A DNA stretch of 64,000 nt, taken from contig DYYG01000013.1 of assembly GCA_020741775.1 (NCBI GenBank), positions 410,723-474,722 on the forward strand, written 5' to 3'. This document shows, piece by piece, positions 42,601-54,497 of this stretch. Every line of letters starts with the position of its first letter. The stretch's first letter is position 1. Made by a program: the position numbers and the translations under genes. This DNA is from Methylorubrum populi. Its GTDB lineage: Bacteria; Pseudomonadota; Alphaproteobacteria; Rhizobiales; Beijerinckiaceae. The notes beneath the pieces were generated by a model. The model ran no database searches and was not told the origin of the DNA. It worked only from the letters and a program-made list of their open reading frames with translations.

Positions 42601-43467
42601 ATGACCAAGAAGCTTCTCTTCCTGTTCGACACCGATGCGGTTCCGAGCGTGTTCGACACGGTCGTCGGCTATGACGGCGGTGCCGACCACATCACCGGCT
42701 ACGGCAACGTGACGACGGACAATGTCGGCGCGCTGGTCGACGGCACGATCTACACCCGCGGCGGATCGGAGAAGAAGTCGACCGCGATCTTCGTCGGCGG
42801 CGGCAACATGGCGGCCGGCGAGGCGGTGTTCGAGGCGGTGAAGAAGCGCTTCTTCGGCCCGTTCCGCGTCTCGGCCATGCTCGACTCGAACGGCTCGAAC
42901 ACCACGGCGGCCGCGGGCGTTGCCCTCGTCGTCAAGGCGGCCGGCGGTTCGGTCGCCGGCAAGAAGGCCGTGGTGCTCGCCGGCACCGGCCCCGTCGGCA
43001 TGCGCTCGGCCGCCCTGCTCGCCAAGGAAGGCGCCGAGGTGACCATCGCCGCCCGCCAGCAGGATCGCGCCCAGGCCGCCGCCGACAGCGTCAACAAGCG
43101 CTTCGGCGTCAACGTGAAGGCCGCCGCGACCCCGGACGAGGCGTCCCGCGTCGCCCTGGTCAAGGGTCAGAACCTGATCTTCTCGGCCGGCGCCATCGGC
43201 ATCGAGCTGCTGCCGGAATCCGGTTGGAAGGACGAGGCCTCGATCGAGATCGTGGCCGATTACAACGCCCAGCCCCCGCTCGGCTTCGGCGGCATCGACG
43301 CCATGGACAAGGCCAAGGAGCGCCACGGCAAGAAGTCGTTCGGTGCGCTCGGCATCGGCGGTCTGAAGCTCAAGCTGCACCGCGCCTGCGTGGCCAAGCT
43401 GTTCGAGTCGACTGAGGGCGTGTTCGACGCCGAGGAGATCTACGCCCTCGCCAAGGAAATGGCCTGA
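42601..43467 (+). CDS. mtdA: NADP-dependent methylene-tetrahydrofolate/tetrahydromethanopterin dehydrogenase
   Basis: A 288-residue MtdA, matching the known length. It oxidises or reduces methylene-H4F (and methylene-H4MPT) with NADP, linking formate assimilation to the serine cycle. The N-terminus KLLFLFDTDAVPSVFDTVVG and the Rossmann motif VVLAGTGPVGMRSAALLA (about residues 124-141) are characteristic; the loop after it carries the NADP specificity. ATG at 42601. An 11-bp stem-loop (43484-43513) lies in the gap before fch. Confidence 0.97.
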   Translation: MTKKLLFLFDTDAVPSVFDTVVGYDGGADHITGYGNVTTDNVGALVDGTIYTRGGSEKKSTAIFVGGGNMAAGEAVFEAVKKRFFGPFRVSAMLDSNGSNTTAAAGVALVVKAAGGSVAGKKAVVLAGTGPVGMRSAALLAKEGAEVTIAARQQDRAQAAADSVNKRFGVNVKAAATPDEASRVALVKGQNLIFSAGAIGIELLPESGWKDEASIEIVADYNAQPPLGFGGIDAMDKAKERHGKKSFGALGIGGLKLKLHRACVAKLFESTEGVFDAEEIYALAKEMA

Positions 43468-43483
43468 CGGCGTATCGCCTATC

Positions 43484-43513
43484 GGGCAGCGTCGGCATCC
43501 GTCGACGCTGCCC
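43484..43513 (+). other. Stem-loop between mtdA and fch
   Basis: Arms gggcagcgtcg (43484-43494) and cgacgctgccc (43503-43513) give a perfect 11-bp stem with an 8-base loop, 16 bases after the mtdA stop. No T-run follows. Confidence 0.7.
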
Positions 43514-43549
43514 CACCGAGACAAACAAAAATTGACAGGGGAGGGACCC

Positions 43550-44176
43550 ATGGCCGCGAACGAGACGATCGACACATTCCTCGACGGTCTGGCGAGCTCG
43601 GCTCCCACCCCCGGCGGCGGCGGCGCGGCCGCGATCTCCGGCGCCATGGGCGCGGCGCTGGTCTCGATGGTGTGCAACCTCACCATCGGCAAGAAGAAGT
43701 ATGTCGAGGTCGAAGCCGACCTGAAGCAGGTGCTCGAGAAGTCGGAAGCCCTGCGCAAGACGCTCACCGGCATGATCGCCGACGACGTCGAGGCCTTCGA
43801 CGCGGTGATGGGCGCCTACGGCCTGCCGAAGACCACCGATGAGGAGAAGGCCGCGCGCAGCGCCCGGATCCAGGAGGCGCTCAAGACGGCCACCGACGTG
43901 CCGCTCGCCTGCTGCCGCGTCTGCCGCGAAGTGATCGACCTCGCCGAGATCGTGGCCGACAAGGGCAATCTCAACGTGATCTCGGATGCCGGCGTCGCGG
44001 TGCTCTCGGCCTATGCCGGCCTGCGCTCCGCCGCCCTCAACGTCTACGTCAACGCCAAGGGCCTCGAGGACCGGGCTTTCGCCGAGGAGCGGCTGAAGGA
44101 ACTCGAAGCCCTGCTCGCCGAGGCGGGCGCGATCAATGAGCGGGTCTACGAGGTCGTGAAGAACAAGGTGAATTGA
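43550..44176 (+). CDS. fch: Methenyltetrahydrofolate cyclohydrolase
   Basis: A 208-residue FchA-type cyclohydrolase (formiminotransferase-cyclodeaminase fold), the length of the known M. extorquens enzyme. It interconverts methenyl-H4F and formyl-H4F, acting next to MtdA. The N-terminus TIDTFLDGLASSAPTPGGGG and VSMVCNLTIGKKKY are typical of the family. ATG at 43550 follows aggggaggg. Downstream is a 440-bp gap with REP-like repeats. Confidence 0.97.
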   Translation: MAANETIDTFLDGLASSAPTPGGGGAAAISGAMGAALVSMVCNLTIGKKKYVEVEADLKQVLEKSEALRKTLTGMIADDVEAFDAVMGAYGLPKTTDEEKAARSARIQEALKTATDVPLACCRVCREVIDLAEIVADKGNLNVISDAGVAVLSAYAGLRSAALNVYVNAKGLEDRAFAEERLKELEALLAEAGAINERVYEVVKNKVN

Positions 44177-44210
44177 TCGGCCTGATCGGGCGAGGGGCCG
44201 TGCTCCTCGC

Positions 44211-44302
44211 CGTCATCGCGAGCGTCAGCGAAGCGATCCAGAGGGGGTGACTTGTCCGGATCGTGCGGAGCCCTGGATGGCTTCGGCTCCATCTCGCGGG
44301 GA
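44211..44302. repeat. REP-like inverted repeat after fch
   Basis: The left part cgtcatcgcgagcg...cgaagcgatccag and the right part ccctggatggcttcg...ctcgcgggg are imperfect inverted arms. This resembles the common alphaproteobacterial 'GTCATTGCGAGC...AATCCAGG' class of REP sequences. Arms are degenerate. Confidence 0.5.
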
Positions 44303-44332
44303 CGGAGACGGAAACGGTTTTTCGAGCCCGAA

Positions 44333-44440
44333 TCTCATTCCGAGGTGGCGCGGAGCGGCCTCGAAGGATCATCCGGTTCCCGTATGATTTCCGGAGGATT
44401 CCGCCCGGCCGATGATTCGCTCCGGTGCCTCGGGATAGGG
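44333..44440. repeat. REP-like element, second copy in the serine cluster
   Basis: A 108-bp element bounded by tctcattccgagg (44333-44345) and cctcgggataggg (44428-44440). It shares gcggcctcgaaggatc (44355-44370) with the 42368-42473 element, at the same relative position. This copy is more diverged at its ends. Confidence 0.6.
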
Positions 44441-44617
44441 GAGCGGATCGGACGAGCGCCGCACGATCCTCAGTTTAGAAGCCCGCTAAGTCTCTGGCGA
44501 ACAAGCAAACTGAAGCATAAGACAAGAAAAAATTGAGAGCTGACCCGCTTCCCGAAAAGTAATTTTTCCGCGAAGGTCGGCCCAACGAAAAGCGAAGGAA
44601 ACGCAGAGGAGGTCTCG

Positions 44618-45790
44618 ATGGACGTTCACGAGTACCAAGCAAAGGAGCTGCTCGCGAGCTTCGGGGTCGCCGTGCCGAAGGGCGCCGTGGCCTTCAGCCC
44701 GGATCAGGCGGTCTACGCGGCGACCGAACTCGGCGGCTCGTTCTGGGCGGTCAAGGCCCAGATCCATGCCGGTGCCCGCGGCAAGGCCGGTGGCATCAAG
44801 CTCTGCCGCACTTACAACGAAGTACGCGACGCCGCCCGCGACCTGCTGGGCAAGCGCCTCGTCACGCTTCAGACCGGCCCGGAAGGCAAGCCGGTGCAGC
44901 GCGTTTATATCGAGACCGCCGACCCGTTCGAGCGCGAACTCTATCTCGGCTACGTCCTCGACCGGAAGGCCGAGCGGGTGCGCGTCATCGCCAGCCAGCG
45001 CGGCGGCATGGATATCGAGGAGATCGCCGCCAAGGAGCCCGAGGCTCTGATCCAGGTGGTGGTCGAGCCGGCGGTCGGCCTGCAGCAGTTCCAGGCCCGC
45101 GAGATCGCCTTCCAGCTCGGCCTCAACATCAAGCAGGTCTCGGCGGCGGTGAAGACCATCATGAACGCCTACCGGGCGTTCCGCGACTGCGATGGCACCA
45201 TGCTGGAGATCAACCCGCTCGTCGTCACCAAGGACGACCGGGTGCTGGCGCTCGACGCCAAGATGTCCTTCGACGACAACGCCCTGTTCCGCCGCCGCAA
45301 CATCGCCGACATGCACGACCCGTCCCAGGGCGATCCCCGGGAGGCCCAGGCCGCCGAGCACAATCTCAGCTATATCGGCCTCGAGGGTGAGATCGGCTGC
45401 ATCGTCAATGGCGCCGGCCTCGCCATGGCGACCATGGACATGATCAAGCACGCGGGCGGTGAGCCGGCGAACTTTTTGGATGTCGGCGGCGGGGCCAGCC
45501 CGGACCGGGTCGCGACGGCCTTCCGCCTCGTGCTCTCGGACCGCAACGTCAAGGCGATCCTCGTCAACATCTTCGCCGGCATCAACCGCTGCGACTGGGT
45601 CGCCGAGGGCGTGGTCAAGGCCGCCCGCGAGGTGAAGATCGACGTGCCGCTGGTGGTGCGCCTCGCCGGCACGAATGTGGAGGCCGGCCAGAAGATCCTC
45701 GCCGAGAGCGGGCTCGACCTCATCACCGCAGAAACCCTGACGGATGCCGCTCGCAAGGCCGTCGAGGCCTGCAACGCCGCCAAGCACTGA
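44618..45790 (+). CDS. mtkA: Malate-CoA ligase (malate thiokinase) beta subunit
   Basis: A 390-residue ATP-grasp protein homologous to the beta subunit of succinyl-CoA synthetase. With MtkB it forms malyl-CoA from malate, CoA and [43 protein letters not shown] and the [22 protein letters not shown] segments are family markers. ATG at 44618 follows gcagaggaggtctcg. The alpha gene follows after 20 bases. Confidence 0.97.
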   Translation: MDVHEYQAKELLASFGVAVPKGAVAFSPDQAVYAATELGGSFWAVKAQIHAGARGKAGGIKLCRTYNEVRDAARDLLGKRLVTLQTGPEGKPVQRVYIETADPFERELYLGYVLDRKAERVRVIASQRGGMDIEEIAAKEPEALIQVVVEPAVGLQQFQAREIAFQLGLNIKQVSAAVKTIMNAYRAFRDCDGTMLEINPLVVTKDDRVLALDAKMSFDDNALFRRRNIADMHDPSQGDPREAQAAEHNLSYIGLEGEIGCIVNGAGLAMATMDMIKHAGGEPANFLDVGGGASPDRVATAFRLVLSDRNVKAILVNIFAGINRCDWVAEGVVKAAREVKIDVPLVVRLAGTNVEAGQKILAESGLDLITAETLTDAARKAVEACNAAKH

Positions 45791-45810
45791 AGAACGGGGA
45801 GGATCACGCC

Positions 45811-46701
45811 ATGAGCATTCTCATCGACGAGAAGACCCCGATCATCGTCCAGGGCATCACCGGCGACAAGGGCACCTTCCATGCCAAGGAAATGATCGCC
45901 TACGGCTCCAACGTCGTCGGCGGCGTCACCCCGGGCAAGGGCGGCAAGACCCATTGCGGCGTGCCGGTGTTCAACACCGTCAAGGAGGCCGTGGCCGCCA
46001 CCGGCGCCACCACCTCGATCACCTTCGTGGCGCCCCCCTTCGCGGCGGACGCGATCATGGAGGCGGCCGATGCCGGGTTGAAGCTGGTCTGCTCGATCAC
46101 TGACGGCATCCCGGCCCAGGACATGATGCGGGTGAAGCGCTACCTGCGGCGCTATCCCAAGGACAAGCGCACCATGGTGGTGGGCCCGAACTGCGCCGGC
46201 ATCATCTCGCCCGGCAAGTCGATGCTCGGCATCATGCCCGGCCACATCTACCTGCCCGGCAAGGTCGGTGTGATCTCGCGCTCCGGCACCCTCGGCTACG
46301 AGGCGGCGGCGCAGATGAAGGAGCTCGGCATCGGCATCTCGACCTCGGTCGGCATCGGCGGCGACCCGATCAACGGCTCGTCCTTCCTCGATCACCTTGC
46401 CCTGTTCGAGCAGGATCCGGAGACGGAAGCCGTGCTGATGATCGGCGAGATCGGCGGTCCGCAGGAGGCCGAGGCCTCGGCCTGGATCAAGGAGAACTTC
46501 TCCAAGCCGGTGATCGGCTTCGTCGCCGGCCTCACCGCTCCGAAGGGCCGCCGCATGGGCCATGCCGGCGCGATCATCTCCGCCACCGGCGACAGCGCCG
46601 CCGAGAAGGCCGAGATCATGAAGTCCTACGGCCTGACCGTGGCGCCCGATCCGGGCTCCTTCGGCCGCACCGTGGCGGACGTCCTGGCCCGCGCGGCCTG
46701 A
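45811..46701 (+). CDS. mtkB: Malate-CoA ligase alpha subunit
   Basis: A 296-residue protein homologous to succinyl-CoA synthetase alpha. It has PIIVQGITGDKGTFHAKEM, the CoA-binding GGVTPGKGGKTH, VVGPNCAGIISPG and the phospho-histidine in RRMGHAGAIIS. ATG at 45811 follows ggggaggatcacgcc. Complements MtkA in making malyl-CoA for Mcl. Two GC-rich hairpins lie between it and ppc. Confidence 0.97.
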   Translation: MSILIDEKTPIIVQGITGDKGTFHAKEMIAYGSNVVGGVTPGKGGKTHCGVPVFNTVKEAVAATGATTSITFVAPPFAADAIMEAADAGLKLVCSITDGIPAQDMMRVKRYLRRYPKDKRTMVVGPNCAGIISPGKSMLGIMPGHIYLPGKVGVISRSGTLGYEAAAQMKELGIGISTSVGIGGDPINGSSFLDHLALFEQDPETEAVLMIGEIGGPQEAEASAWIKENFSKPVIGFVAGLTAPKGRRMGHAGAIISATGDSAAEKAEIMKSYGLTVAPDPGSFGRTVADVLARAA

Positions 46702-46711
46702 CGCCGCCCTT

Positions 46712-46733
46712 CCCCTCCCCCTGCGGGGAGGGG
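46712..46733 (+). other. GC-rich hairpin between mtkB and ppc
   Basis: Arms cccctcccc (46712-46720) and ggggagggg (46725-46733) form a perfect 9-bp stem with a 4-base loop, followed by ctccggggtggggg. A weaker C/G hairpin lies at about 46793-46811. Neither has a T-run. This GC-rich form is common in intergenic repeats of proteobacteria. Confidence 0.6.
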
Positions 46734-46896
46734 CTCCGGGGTGGGGGCAGACGGAGCCGCTCCCGCTTCGTCCTGAACCGCCGCCTTCCCTTCCTCCCTG
46801 CAAGGGGAGGAGATTGCCCCGTGGATCGACGTGATCCACCGTCCCGCAGGCCTGGCCACGGGAGTCCGACGAAAACACCTCGCCAGGGGGGATCCC

Positions 46897-49665
<2,769 letters not shown>

Positions 49666-49985
49666 GAGTGCCTCACGAACCCCCCGTTTCCCGCACCGTG
49701 TCCTCTCTGGCGGCGACGGCGCGGCGGGAGTTTCGTGAGAGACACTCGGCAGACAGTCTCGGCGACGTGTTCCGAGCCGGGCTGGACGGCCGGCCGGGAT
49801 ACGCGAGATAGAGCATCGTCCCGAAAGGTGGCTTCCAGCTTTCGGAGAAAGACGATGCAAAACAAGGAGCTAGGGCATCACCCCGGATCAATGTCCGGGA
49901 CGATGCCCTCGACACGCGGTGCGATCCTGCGGCAGCGGGGGCAGCGCGACGAGGGAACGCAAGCCTACATAACGGAGGAAAAAGC
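49666..49985. other. Gap between ppc and mcl
   Basis: 320 bases without a supported gene. It begins with the second copy of the 68-bp palindromic repeat (49672-49739). A short purine-rich stretch precedes the mcl start. No promoter elements stood out. Confidence 0.5.
49672..49739. repeat. Imperfect palindromic repeat, copy 2
   Basis: A 68-bp element from ctcacgaac to gggagtttcgtgag, located 6 bases after the ppc stop. Its right arm, read on the minus strand (ctcacgaaactcccgccgcg...), matches the left arm of the 2543-2609 copy. Same size and position relative to a gene end. Confidence 0.6.
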
Positions 49986-50960
49986 ATGAGCTTCACCCTG
50001 ATCCAGCAGGCCACCCCGCGCCTGCACCGCTCGGAACTCGCGGTTCCCGGCTCGAATCCGACCTTCATGGAGAAGTCCGCCGCCTCGAAGGCCGACGTGA
50101 TCTTCCTCGACCTCGAGGACGCGGTCGCGCCCGACGACAAGGAGCAGGCCCGCAAGAACATCATCCAGGCGCTCAACGATCTGGATTGGGGCAACAAGAC
50201 CATGATGATCCGCATCAACGGTCTCGACACCCACTACATGTACCGCGACGTCGTCGACATCGTGGAGGCCTGCCCGCGCCTCGACATGATCCTGATCCCC
50301 AAGGTCGGCGTGCCGCAGGACGTCTACGCCATCGACGTGCTGGTGACGCAGATCGAGCAGGCCAAGAAGCGCGAGAAGAAGATCGGCTTCGAGGTGCTGA
50401 TCGAGACCGCGCTCGGCATGGCCAATGTCGAGGCGATCGCCACCTCCTCCAAGCGCCTTGAGGCGATGTCCTTCGGTGTGGCCGATTACGCCGCCTCGAC
50501 CCGCGCCCGCTCCACCGTCATCGGCGGCGTGAACGCCGATTACAGCGTGCTCACCGACAAGGACGAGGCCGGCAACCGCCAGACCCATTGGCAGGATCCG
50601 TGGCTGTTCGCCCAGAACCGCATGCTGGTCGCCTGCCGCGCCTACGGCCTGCGCCCGATCGACGGCCCGTTCGGCGACTTCTCCGATCCGGATGGCTACA
50701 TCTCGGCCGCCAAGCGCTGCGCCGCGCTCGGCTTCGAGGGGAAGTGGGCGATCCACCCCTCGCAGATCGACCTCGCCAACGAGGTGTTCACCCCCTCCGA
50801 GGCCGAGGTCACCAAGGCCCGCCGGATCCTCGAGGCGATGGAAGAGGCCGCCAAGGCCGGCCGCGGCGCCGTCTCCCTTGATGGCCGCCTGATCGACATC
50901 GCCTCGATCCGCATGGCCGAGGCGCTGATCCAGAAGGCCGACGCGATGAGCGGCAAGTAA
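49986..50960 (+). CDS. mcl: L-malyl-CoA/beta-methylmalyl-CoA lyase
   Basis: A 324-residue CitE-like lyase that cleaves malyl-CoA to acetyl-CoA and glyoxylate, closing the serine cycle; in this genus it also works in the ethylmalonyl-CoA pathway. RSELAVPGSNPTFMEKSA, VIFLDLEDAVAPDDK (metal Glu/Asp) and GFEVLIETALGMAN are family motifs. ATG at 49986 follows acggaggaaaaagc. Last gene of the cluster, followed by an intrinsic terminator. Confidence 0.97.
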   Translation: MSFTLIQQATPRLHRSELAVPGSNPTFMEKSAASKADVIFLDLEDAVAPDDKEQARKNIIQALNDLDWGNKTMMIRINGLDTHYMYRDVVDIVEACPRLDMILIPKVGVPQDVYAIDVLVTQIEQAKKREKKIGFEVLIETALGMANVEAIATSSKRLEAMSFGVADYAASTRARSTVIGGVNADYSVLTDKDEAGNRQTHWQDPWLFAQNRMLVACRAYGLRPIDGPFGDFSDPDGYISAAKRCAALGFEGKWAIHPSQIDLANEVFTPSEAEVTKARRILEAMEEAAKAGRGAVSLDGRLIDIASIRMAEALIQKADAMSGK

Positions 50961-50992
50961 GCGCTTCACACCGCTTCACGCCGTGACGGAGG

Positions 50993-51022
50993 ATGGCCGG
51001 GTTCGCCCGGCCATTTTCTTTT
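50993..51022 (+). terminator. Rho-independent terminator after mcl
   Basis: The hairpin atggccggg-ttcg-cccggccat (50993-51014) is followed by ttttctttt. It is 33 bases after the mcl stop and is the only hairpin of the serine cluster with a proper T-run, so it marks the end of the operon block. Confidence 0.88.
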
Positions 51023-51129
51023 GTGGCGTCGGAGGTGGCCCGCCCGTTCCGCTCGATCTCGTCGAGGACGGCCCTAACTCAGGCCCTTGGGCGATGGCCC
51101 GCTCGACGTTCTCCCCCTGAGAGGCGCGC

Positions 51130-52005
51130 ATGACTGCCTTCGATGCCGATCTGCGGAGCCTCGCGGCTCAGACGACTCTTTCACGCCGCAGCGTGATCGC
51201 CACGAGTCTGGCCACCGGCTTCGCGATGGCCGTGCAGCCGGTCACCGCGCAGACCGCCATTGCGACGGATACGAACGGCCTCACCGCCGGCGAGGTGAGG
51301 ATTCCGACGCAGGATGGCGAGATCCCGGCCTATCGGGCCATGCCGGCCGAGGGCGGACCCTTTCCGACGATCCTGGTCATCCAGGAGATCTTCGGCGTTC
51401 ACGAGCACATCAAGGATGTGTGCCGCCGTTTGGCCAAGCTCGGCTACTTCGCCCTGGCGCCCGAGCTCTATGCCCGGCAGGGCGATGTCTCCCGGCTGAC
51501 GAGCATCCAGCAGATCGTCAGCGAGGTCGTCTCCAAGGTGCCCGACGCCCAGGTCATGGCCGATCTCGACGCGGCGGTCGCCTTCGCCCAGGCGACGGGC
51601 AGGGCCGACACGGCTCGCCTCGGCATCACCGGCTTCTGCTGGGGCGGGCGGATCGTCTGGCTCTACGCCGCGCATAATGCGGGTGTGAAGGCGGGCGTCG
51701 CTTGGTACGGACGCTTGGTCGGTGACAGCTCCGCCTTGACGCCGAAGCATCCTGTCGACGTGGCGGCCGACCTCAAGGCACCGGTTCTCGGCCTCTATGG
51801 CGGGGCGGACCAGGGGATTCCGGTCGAGACGATCGATCGGATGCGGGAGGCCTGCCGCTCCGCCGGAAAGATCTGCGACTTCGTCGTCTATCCGGACGCG
51901 CCCCACGCCTTCCACGCCGATTACCGCCCGAGTTACCGCGCCGAGCCCGCGCGGGACGGCTGGCAGCGGTTGCAGGCATGGTTCCGGCAGCACGGCGTCG
52001 CCTGA
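51130..52005 (+). CDS. Exported dienelactone-hydrolase-family protein
   Basis: A 291-residue alpha/beta hydrolase. The N-terminus [19 protein letters not shown] is a likely twin-arginine signal. The catalytic Cys lies in [10 protein letters not shown] (about residue 172), with an Asp in [10 protein letters not shown] and a His in [29 protein letters not shown] is the DLH oxyanion region. The substrate is unknown; clustering with serine-cycle genes does not by itself suggest one. ATG at 51130 follows tgagaggcgcgc. Confidence 0.87.
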   Translation: MTAFDADLRSLAAQTTLSRRSVIATSLATGFAMAVQPVTAQTAIATDTNGLTAGEVRIPTQDGEIPAYRAMPAEGGPFPTILVIQEIFGVHEHIKDVCRRLAKLGYFALAPELYARQGDVSRLTSIQQIVSEVVSKVPDAQVMADLDAAVAFAQATGRADTARLGITGFCWGGRIVWLYAAHNAGVKAGVAWYGRLVGDSSALTPKHPVDVAADLKAPVLGLYGGADQGIPVETIDRMREACRSAGKICDFVVYPDAPHAFHADYRPSYRAEPARDGWQRLQAWFRQHGVA

Positions 52006-52116
52006 TCCTGCCTTCGGCCGGACCGGACTTGGCCACAAGCCGGTATCACTCCGGCTTCCGCCCCGCCATGCCGGAGCAGAAGCCGGAGCGACCGAGCGGA
52101 GCGCGCCCGAGACGGC

Positions 52117-52494
52117 TTACTTGTCGTACTTGATATAGGCGAAGCGCGGATCGGTCGGCGTGCCCTCCAGGGCGCCGCCCTCCGCGCCCGGCTGCCAGGA
52201 GACGACCTCCTCGATCTTCCGGGCGAGGGCGAAGTCCTTCTCGGTGATGCCTTTGGCGGCATGGTTCATCAGCCGCACCTCGACCCAGGCATAGGAAGCG
52301 GTGATGTCCGGGTGGTGCCACGCGGCCTCGGCCAGATGGCCCACGGTGTTGATGACCATCAGCGTGCTCTTCCACGAGGCGGTCTTGTAGGTCCGGCGGA
52401 TCCAGCCGTCCTCCAGCCGCCAGTCCGGCAACTCCTCCTTGAGCCGCCGCTCGACCGTCGCGTCGTCGAGAACCCCTTCACGGGCCTGTGCCAT
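52117..52494 (-). CDS. phhB: 4a-hydroxytetrahydrobiopterin dehydratase
   Basis: A 125-residue pterin-4a-carbinolamine dehydratase (PCD/DCoH family). It has the catalytic GHLAEAAWHHPDI with its three His, preceded by ELPDWRLEDGWIRRTY. The second ATG at 52494 is used because GGGAGG lies six bases before it; the first (52500) abuts that site. It recycles tetrahydrobiopterin for aromatic hydroxylases; no phhA is adjacent. Stands alone, convergent with the hydrolase gene. Confidence 0.93.
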   Translation of the reverse strand: MAQAREGVLDDATVERRLKEELPDWRLEDGWIRRTYKTASWKSTLMVINTVGHLAEAAWHHPDITASYAWVEVRLMNHAAKGITEKDFALARKIEEVVSWQPGAEGGALEGTPTDPRFAYIKYDK

Positions 52495-52727
52495 TGTCAT
52501 CCTCCCTCGTCTGCCGCCTCGGCGTCGGGCAAAACCTGCTTCGGGACCGGCGGCGGCGCAAGCCGCGATCACGGTTCTGCGCGTCACCCCGCGCAAGCTC
52601 GCATGTCGCAGCGGAAACGAGGGCGGCGGCGGTGGACGGGGCGGGGGCGAGTCCCTATTAAAAATTTCAACAGAAGCTCTCTCCCTCGCGGAGGCCGGGC
52701 GGTCTGACCACAGGGGAAGGGACGCCC

Positions 52728-53723
52728 ATGCTGTCACGGCGCGCAGTGCTCGCGACCGCGGCCCTGTCGTTCGCAGCGACCCTGCCGGCGCTCCGCCGCG
52801 CCCGGGCGGCCGGCGAGACCTTCAGGCTCGGCGTTCTGCCCTTTGGCACGGCCTCCTGGGAAGCCACCGTCATCAAGGAGCGCGGCCTCGACGCCGCCAA
52901 CGGCTTTACCCTCGAGATCGTCAAGCTCGCCGGCAACGATGCCGCCCGGATCGCCTTCCTCGGCGGTCAGGTCGATGCCATCGTCGGCGACCTGATCTTC
53001 GCCGCCCGTCTCGGCAACGAGGGGCGGGGCGTGCGCTTCTCGCCCTACTCGACCACCGAGGGCGCGCTGATGGTGCCGGCCGGGAGCCCGATCACTGATC
53101 TGAAGGGGCTCTCGGGCAAGCGGCTCGGCGTGGCGGGTGGGGCGCTCGACAAGAACTGGATCCTGCTGAAGGCGCAGGGCCGGGAGACGGCGGGGCTCGA
53201 TCTGGAATCCGCCGCGCAGATCGCCTACGGCGCGCCGCCGCTGCTGGCGCAGAAGCTCGAGAGCGGCGAGCTCGATGCGGCCCTGCTCTACTGGCAGTTC
53301 TGCGCGCGCCTCGAAGCCAAGGGGTTCAAGCGGCTGATCTCGGCCGACGACGTGATGCGGGCCTTCGGGGCGCAGGGAGCGGTCTCCCTGATCGGCTATC
53401 TCTACGAGGGTCAAACGGTGACGGATCGGGGCGAGGTGGTGCGGGGCTTTGCCCGGGCCTCCGCCGCCGCCAAGGATGCCCTGGCGAACGAGCCCGGCCT
53501 GTGGGACACGGTCCGTCCCCTGATGGCGGCTGAGGACGATGCCACCTTCGCTACCCTCAAGCGCGATTTCCTCGCCGGCATCCCGCGCCGCTCCATCGGG
53601 GCCGAGCGGGCGGATGGCGAGCGCATCTACGCCACCCTGGCCCGTCTCGCCGGCCAGCAGCTGCTCGGGGCGGGCAAGGGCCTGCCGCCGAATCTCTATC
53701 TCGATGCCTCGGGCAACGGCTGA
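52728..53723 (+). CDS. ABC transporter substrate-binding protein (NMT1/SsuA-like)
   Basis: A 331-residue exported solute-binding protein of the NMT1/TauA/SsuA type. The N-terminus LSRRAVLATAALSFAATL is signal-like, possibly twin-arginine. The core has LGVLPFGTASWEATVIKE, LAGNDAARIAFLGGQVDAIV and DLKGLSGKRLGVAGG. Sulfonates, nitrate, thiamine precursors or bicarbonate are known ligands in the family, and none can be picked from sequence. Followed by permease and ATPase genes in one operon, ahead of xoxF1 by 0.8 kb. Confidence 0.87.
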   Translation: MLSRRAVLATAALSFAATLPALRRARAAGETFRLGVLPFGTASWEATVIKERGLDAANGFTLEIVKLAGNDAARIAFLGGQVDAIVGDLIFAARLGNEGRGVRFSPYSTTEGALMVPAGSPITDLKGLSGKRLGVAGGALDKNWILLKAQGRETAGLDLESAAQIAYGAPPLLAQKLESGELDAALLYWQFCARLEAKGFKRLISADDVMRAFGAQGAVSLIGYLYEGQTVTDRGEVVRGFARASAAAKDALANEPGLWDTVRPLMAAEDDATFATLKRDFLAGIPRRSIGAERADGERIYATLARLAGQQLLGAGKGLPPNLYLDASGNG

Positions 53724-53762
53724 GGCGGCGCGATGACGGCCACGGTTCGCTGAAACGCCCGC

Positions 53763-54497
53763 ATGGCCCTGCTCGCGCGTCTCGTCTCGCTCGCCGTGCT
53801 GCTCGCCCTGTGGCAGGGCATCTCCGCTTATGCCGAGATGCGGAGCCTGCCGGCGCCGAGCGCGGTGCTCGCTTTCATCCTGCGCGAGGCGCGGAACGGC
53901 GACCTGCTGTTCAATGTCGGCGTCACCCTCGCCCGGGTCGCGGTTTCCTTCGTGATCGCCATGAGCCTCGGTGTGCTGCTCGGCATCGCGCTGGGCCGTT
54001 CGCGCCTCGCCGACCGGCTGCTCGACACGCCGCTCCTCGTCGTCCTCAACACGCCGGCCCTGGTCATCACCGTGCTGGCCTATGTCTGGCTCGGGCTCAA
54101 TGAGACCGCGGCCATCGTCGCGGTGGCGCTGAACAAGCTGCCCAATGTCGCGGTGATCATGCGCGAGGGCGCCCGCGGGCTCGATCCCGGCCTGGAGGAG
54201 ATGGCGACGACCTACCGCTTCGACCGCCGCACCTGGATCGCCCACGTGCTGCTGCCGCAACTCCAGCCCTTCATGGTGGCGGCGGCGCGCTCCGGCATTT
54301 CCCTGGCCTGGAAGATCGTGCTGGTGGTGGAACTGCTCGGGCGCCCCAACGGGGTCGGATTCGCCATCAACTATTACTTCACCCTCTTCGACGTCACCGC
54401 CGTGATCGGCTACAGCCTCGTCTTCATGAGCGTGATGCTCGCCATCGACGCCCTGCTCCTCCAGCCCCTCGACGCCCATGTCCGACGCTGGCGCTGA
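53763..54497 (+). CDS. ABC transporter permease (SsuC/TauC-like)
   Basis: A 244-residue inner-membrane permease with about six transmembrane segments. The EAA-type loop is in KLPNVAVIMREGARGLDPGL..EMATTY. The C-terminal SISLAWKIVLVVELLGRPNGVGF segment is SsuC/TauC-like. It lies 39 bases after the binding-protein gene and overlaps the ATPase gene by 20 bases. Confidence 0.87.
   Translation: MALLARLVSLAVLLALWQGISAYAEMRSLPAPSAVLAFILREARNGDLLFNVGVTLARVAVSFVIAMSLGVLLGIALGRSRLADRLLDTPLLVVLNTPALVITVLAYVWLGLNETAAIVAVALNKLPNVAVIMREGARGLDPGLEEMATTYRFDRRTWIAHVLLPQLQPFMVAAARSGISLAWKIVLVVELLGRPNGVGFAINYYFTLFDVTAVIGYSLVFMSVMLAIDALLLQPLDAHVRRWR

Larger units (their letters stand above)
44177..44617. other. 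Gap between fch and mtkA
   Basis: About 440 bases containing two palindromic elements (listed separately) and then an AT-richer stretch (about 44500-44590) that could hold an mtkA promoter. No gene is supported here. Confidence 0.55.
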
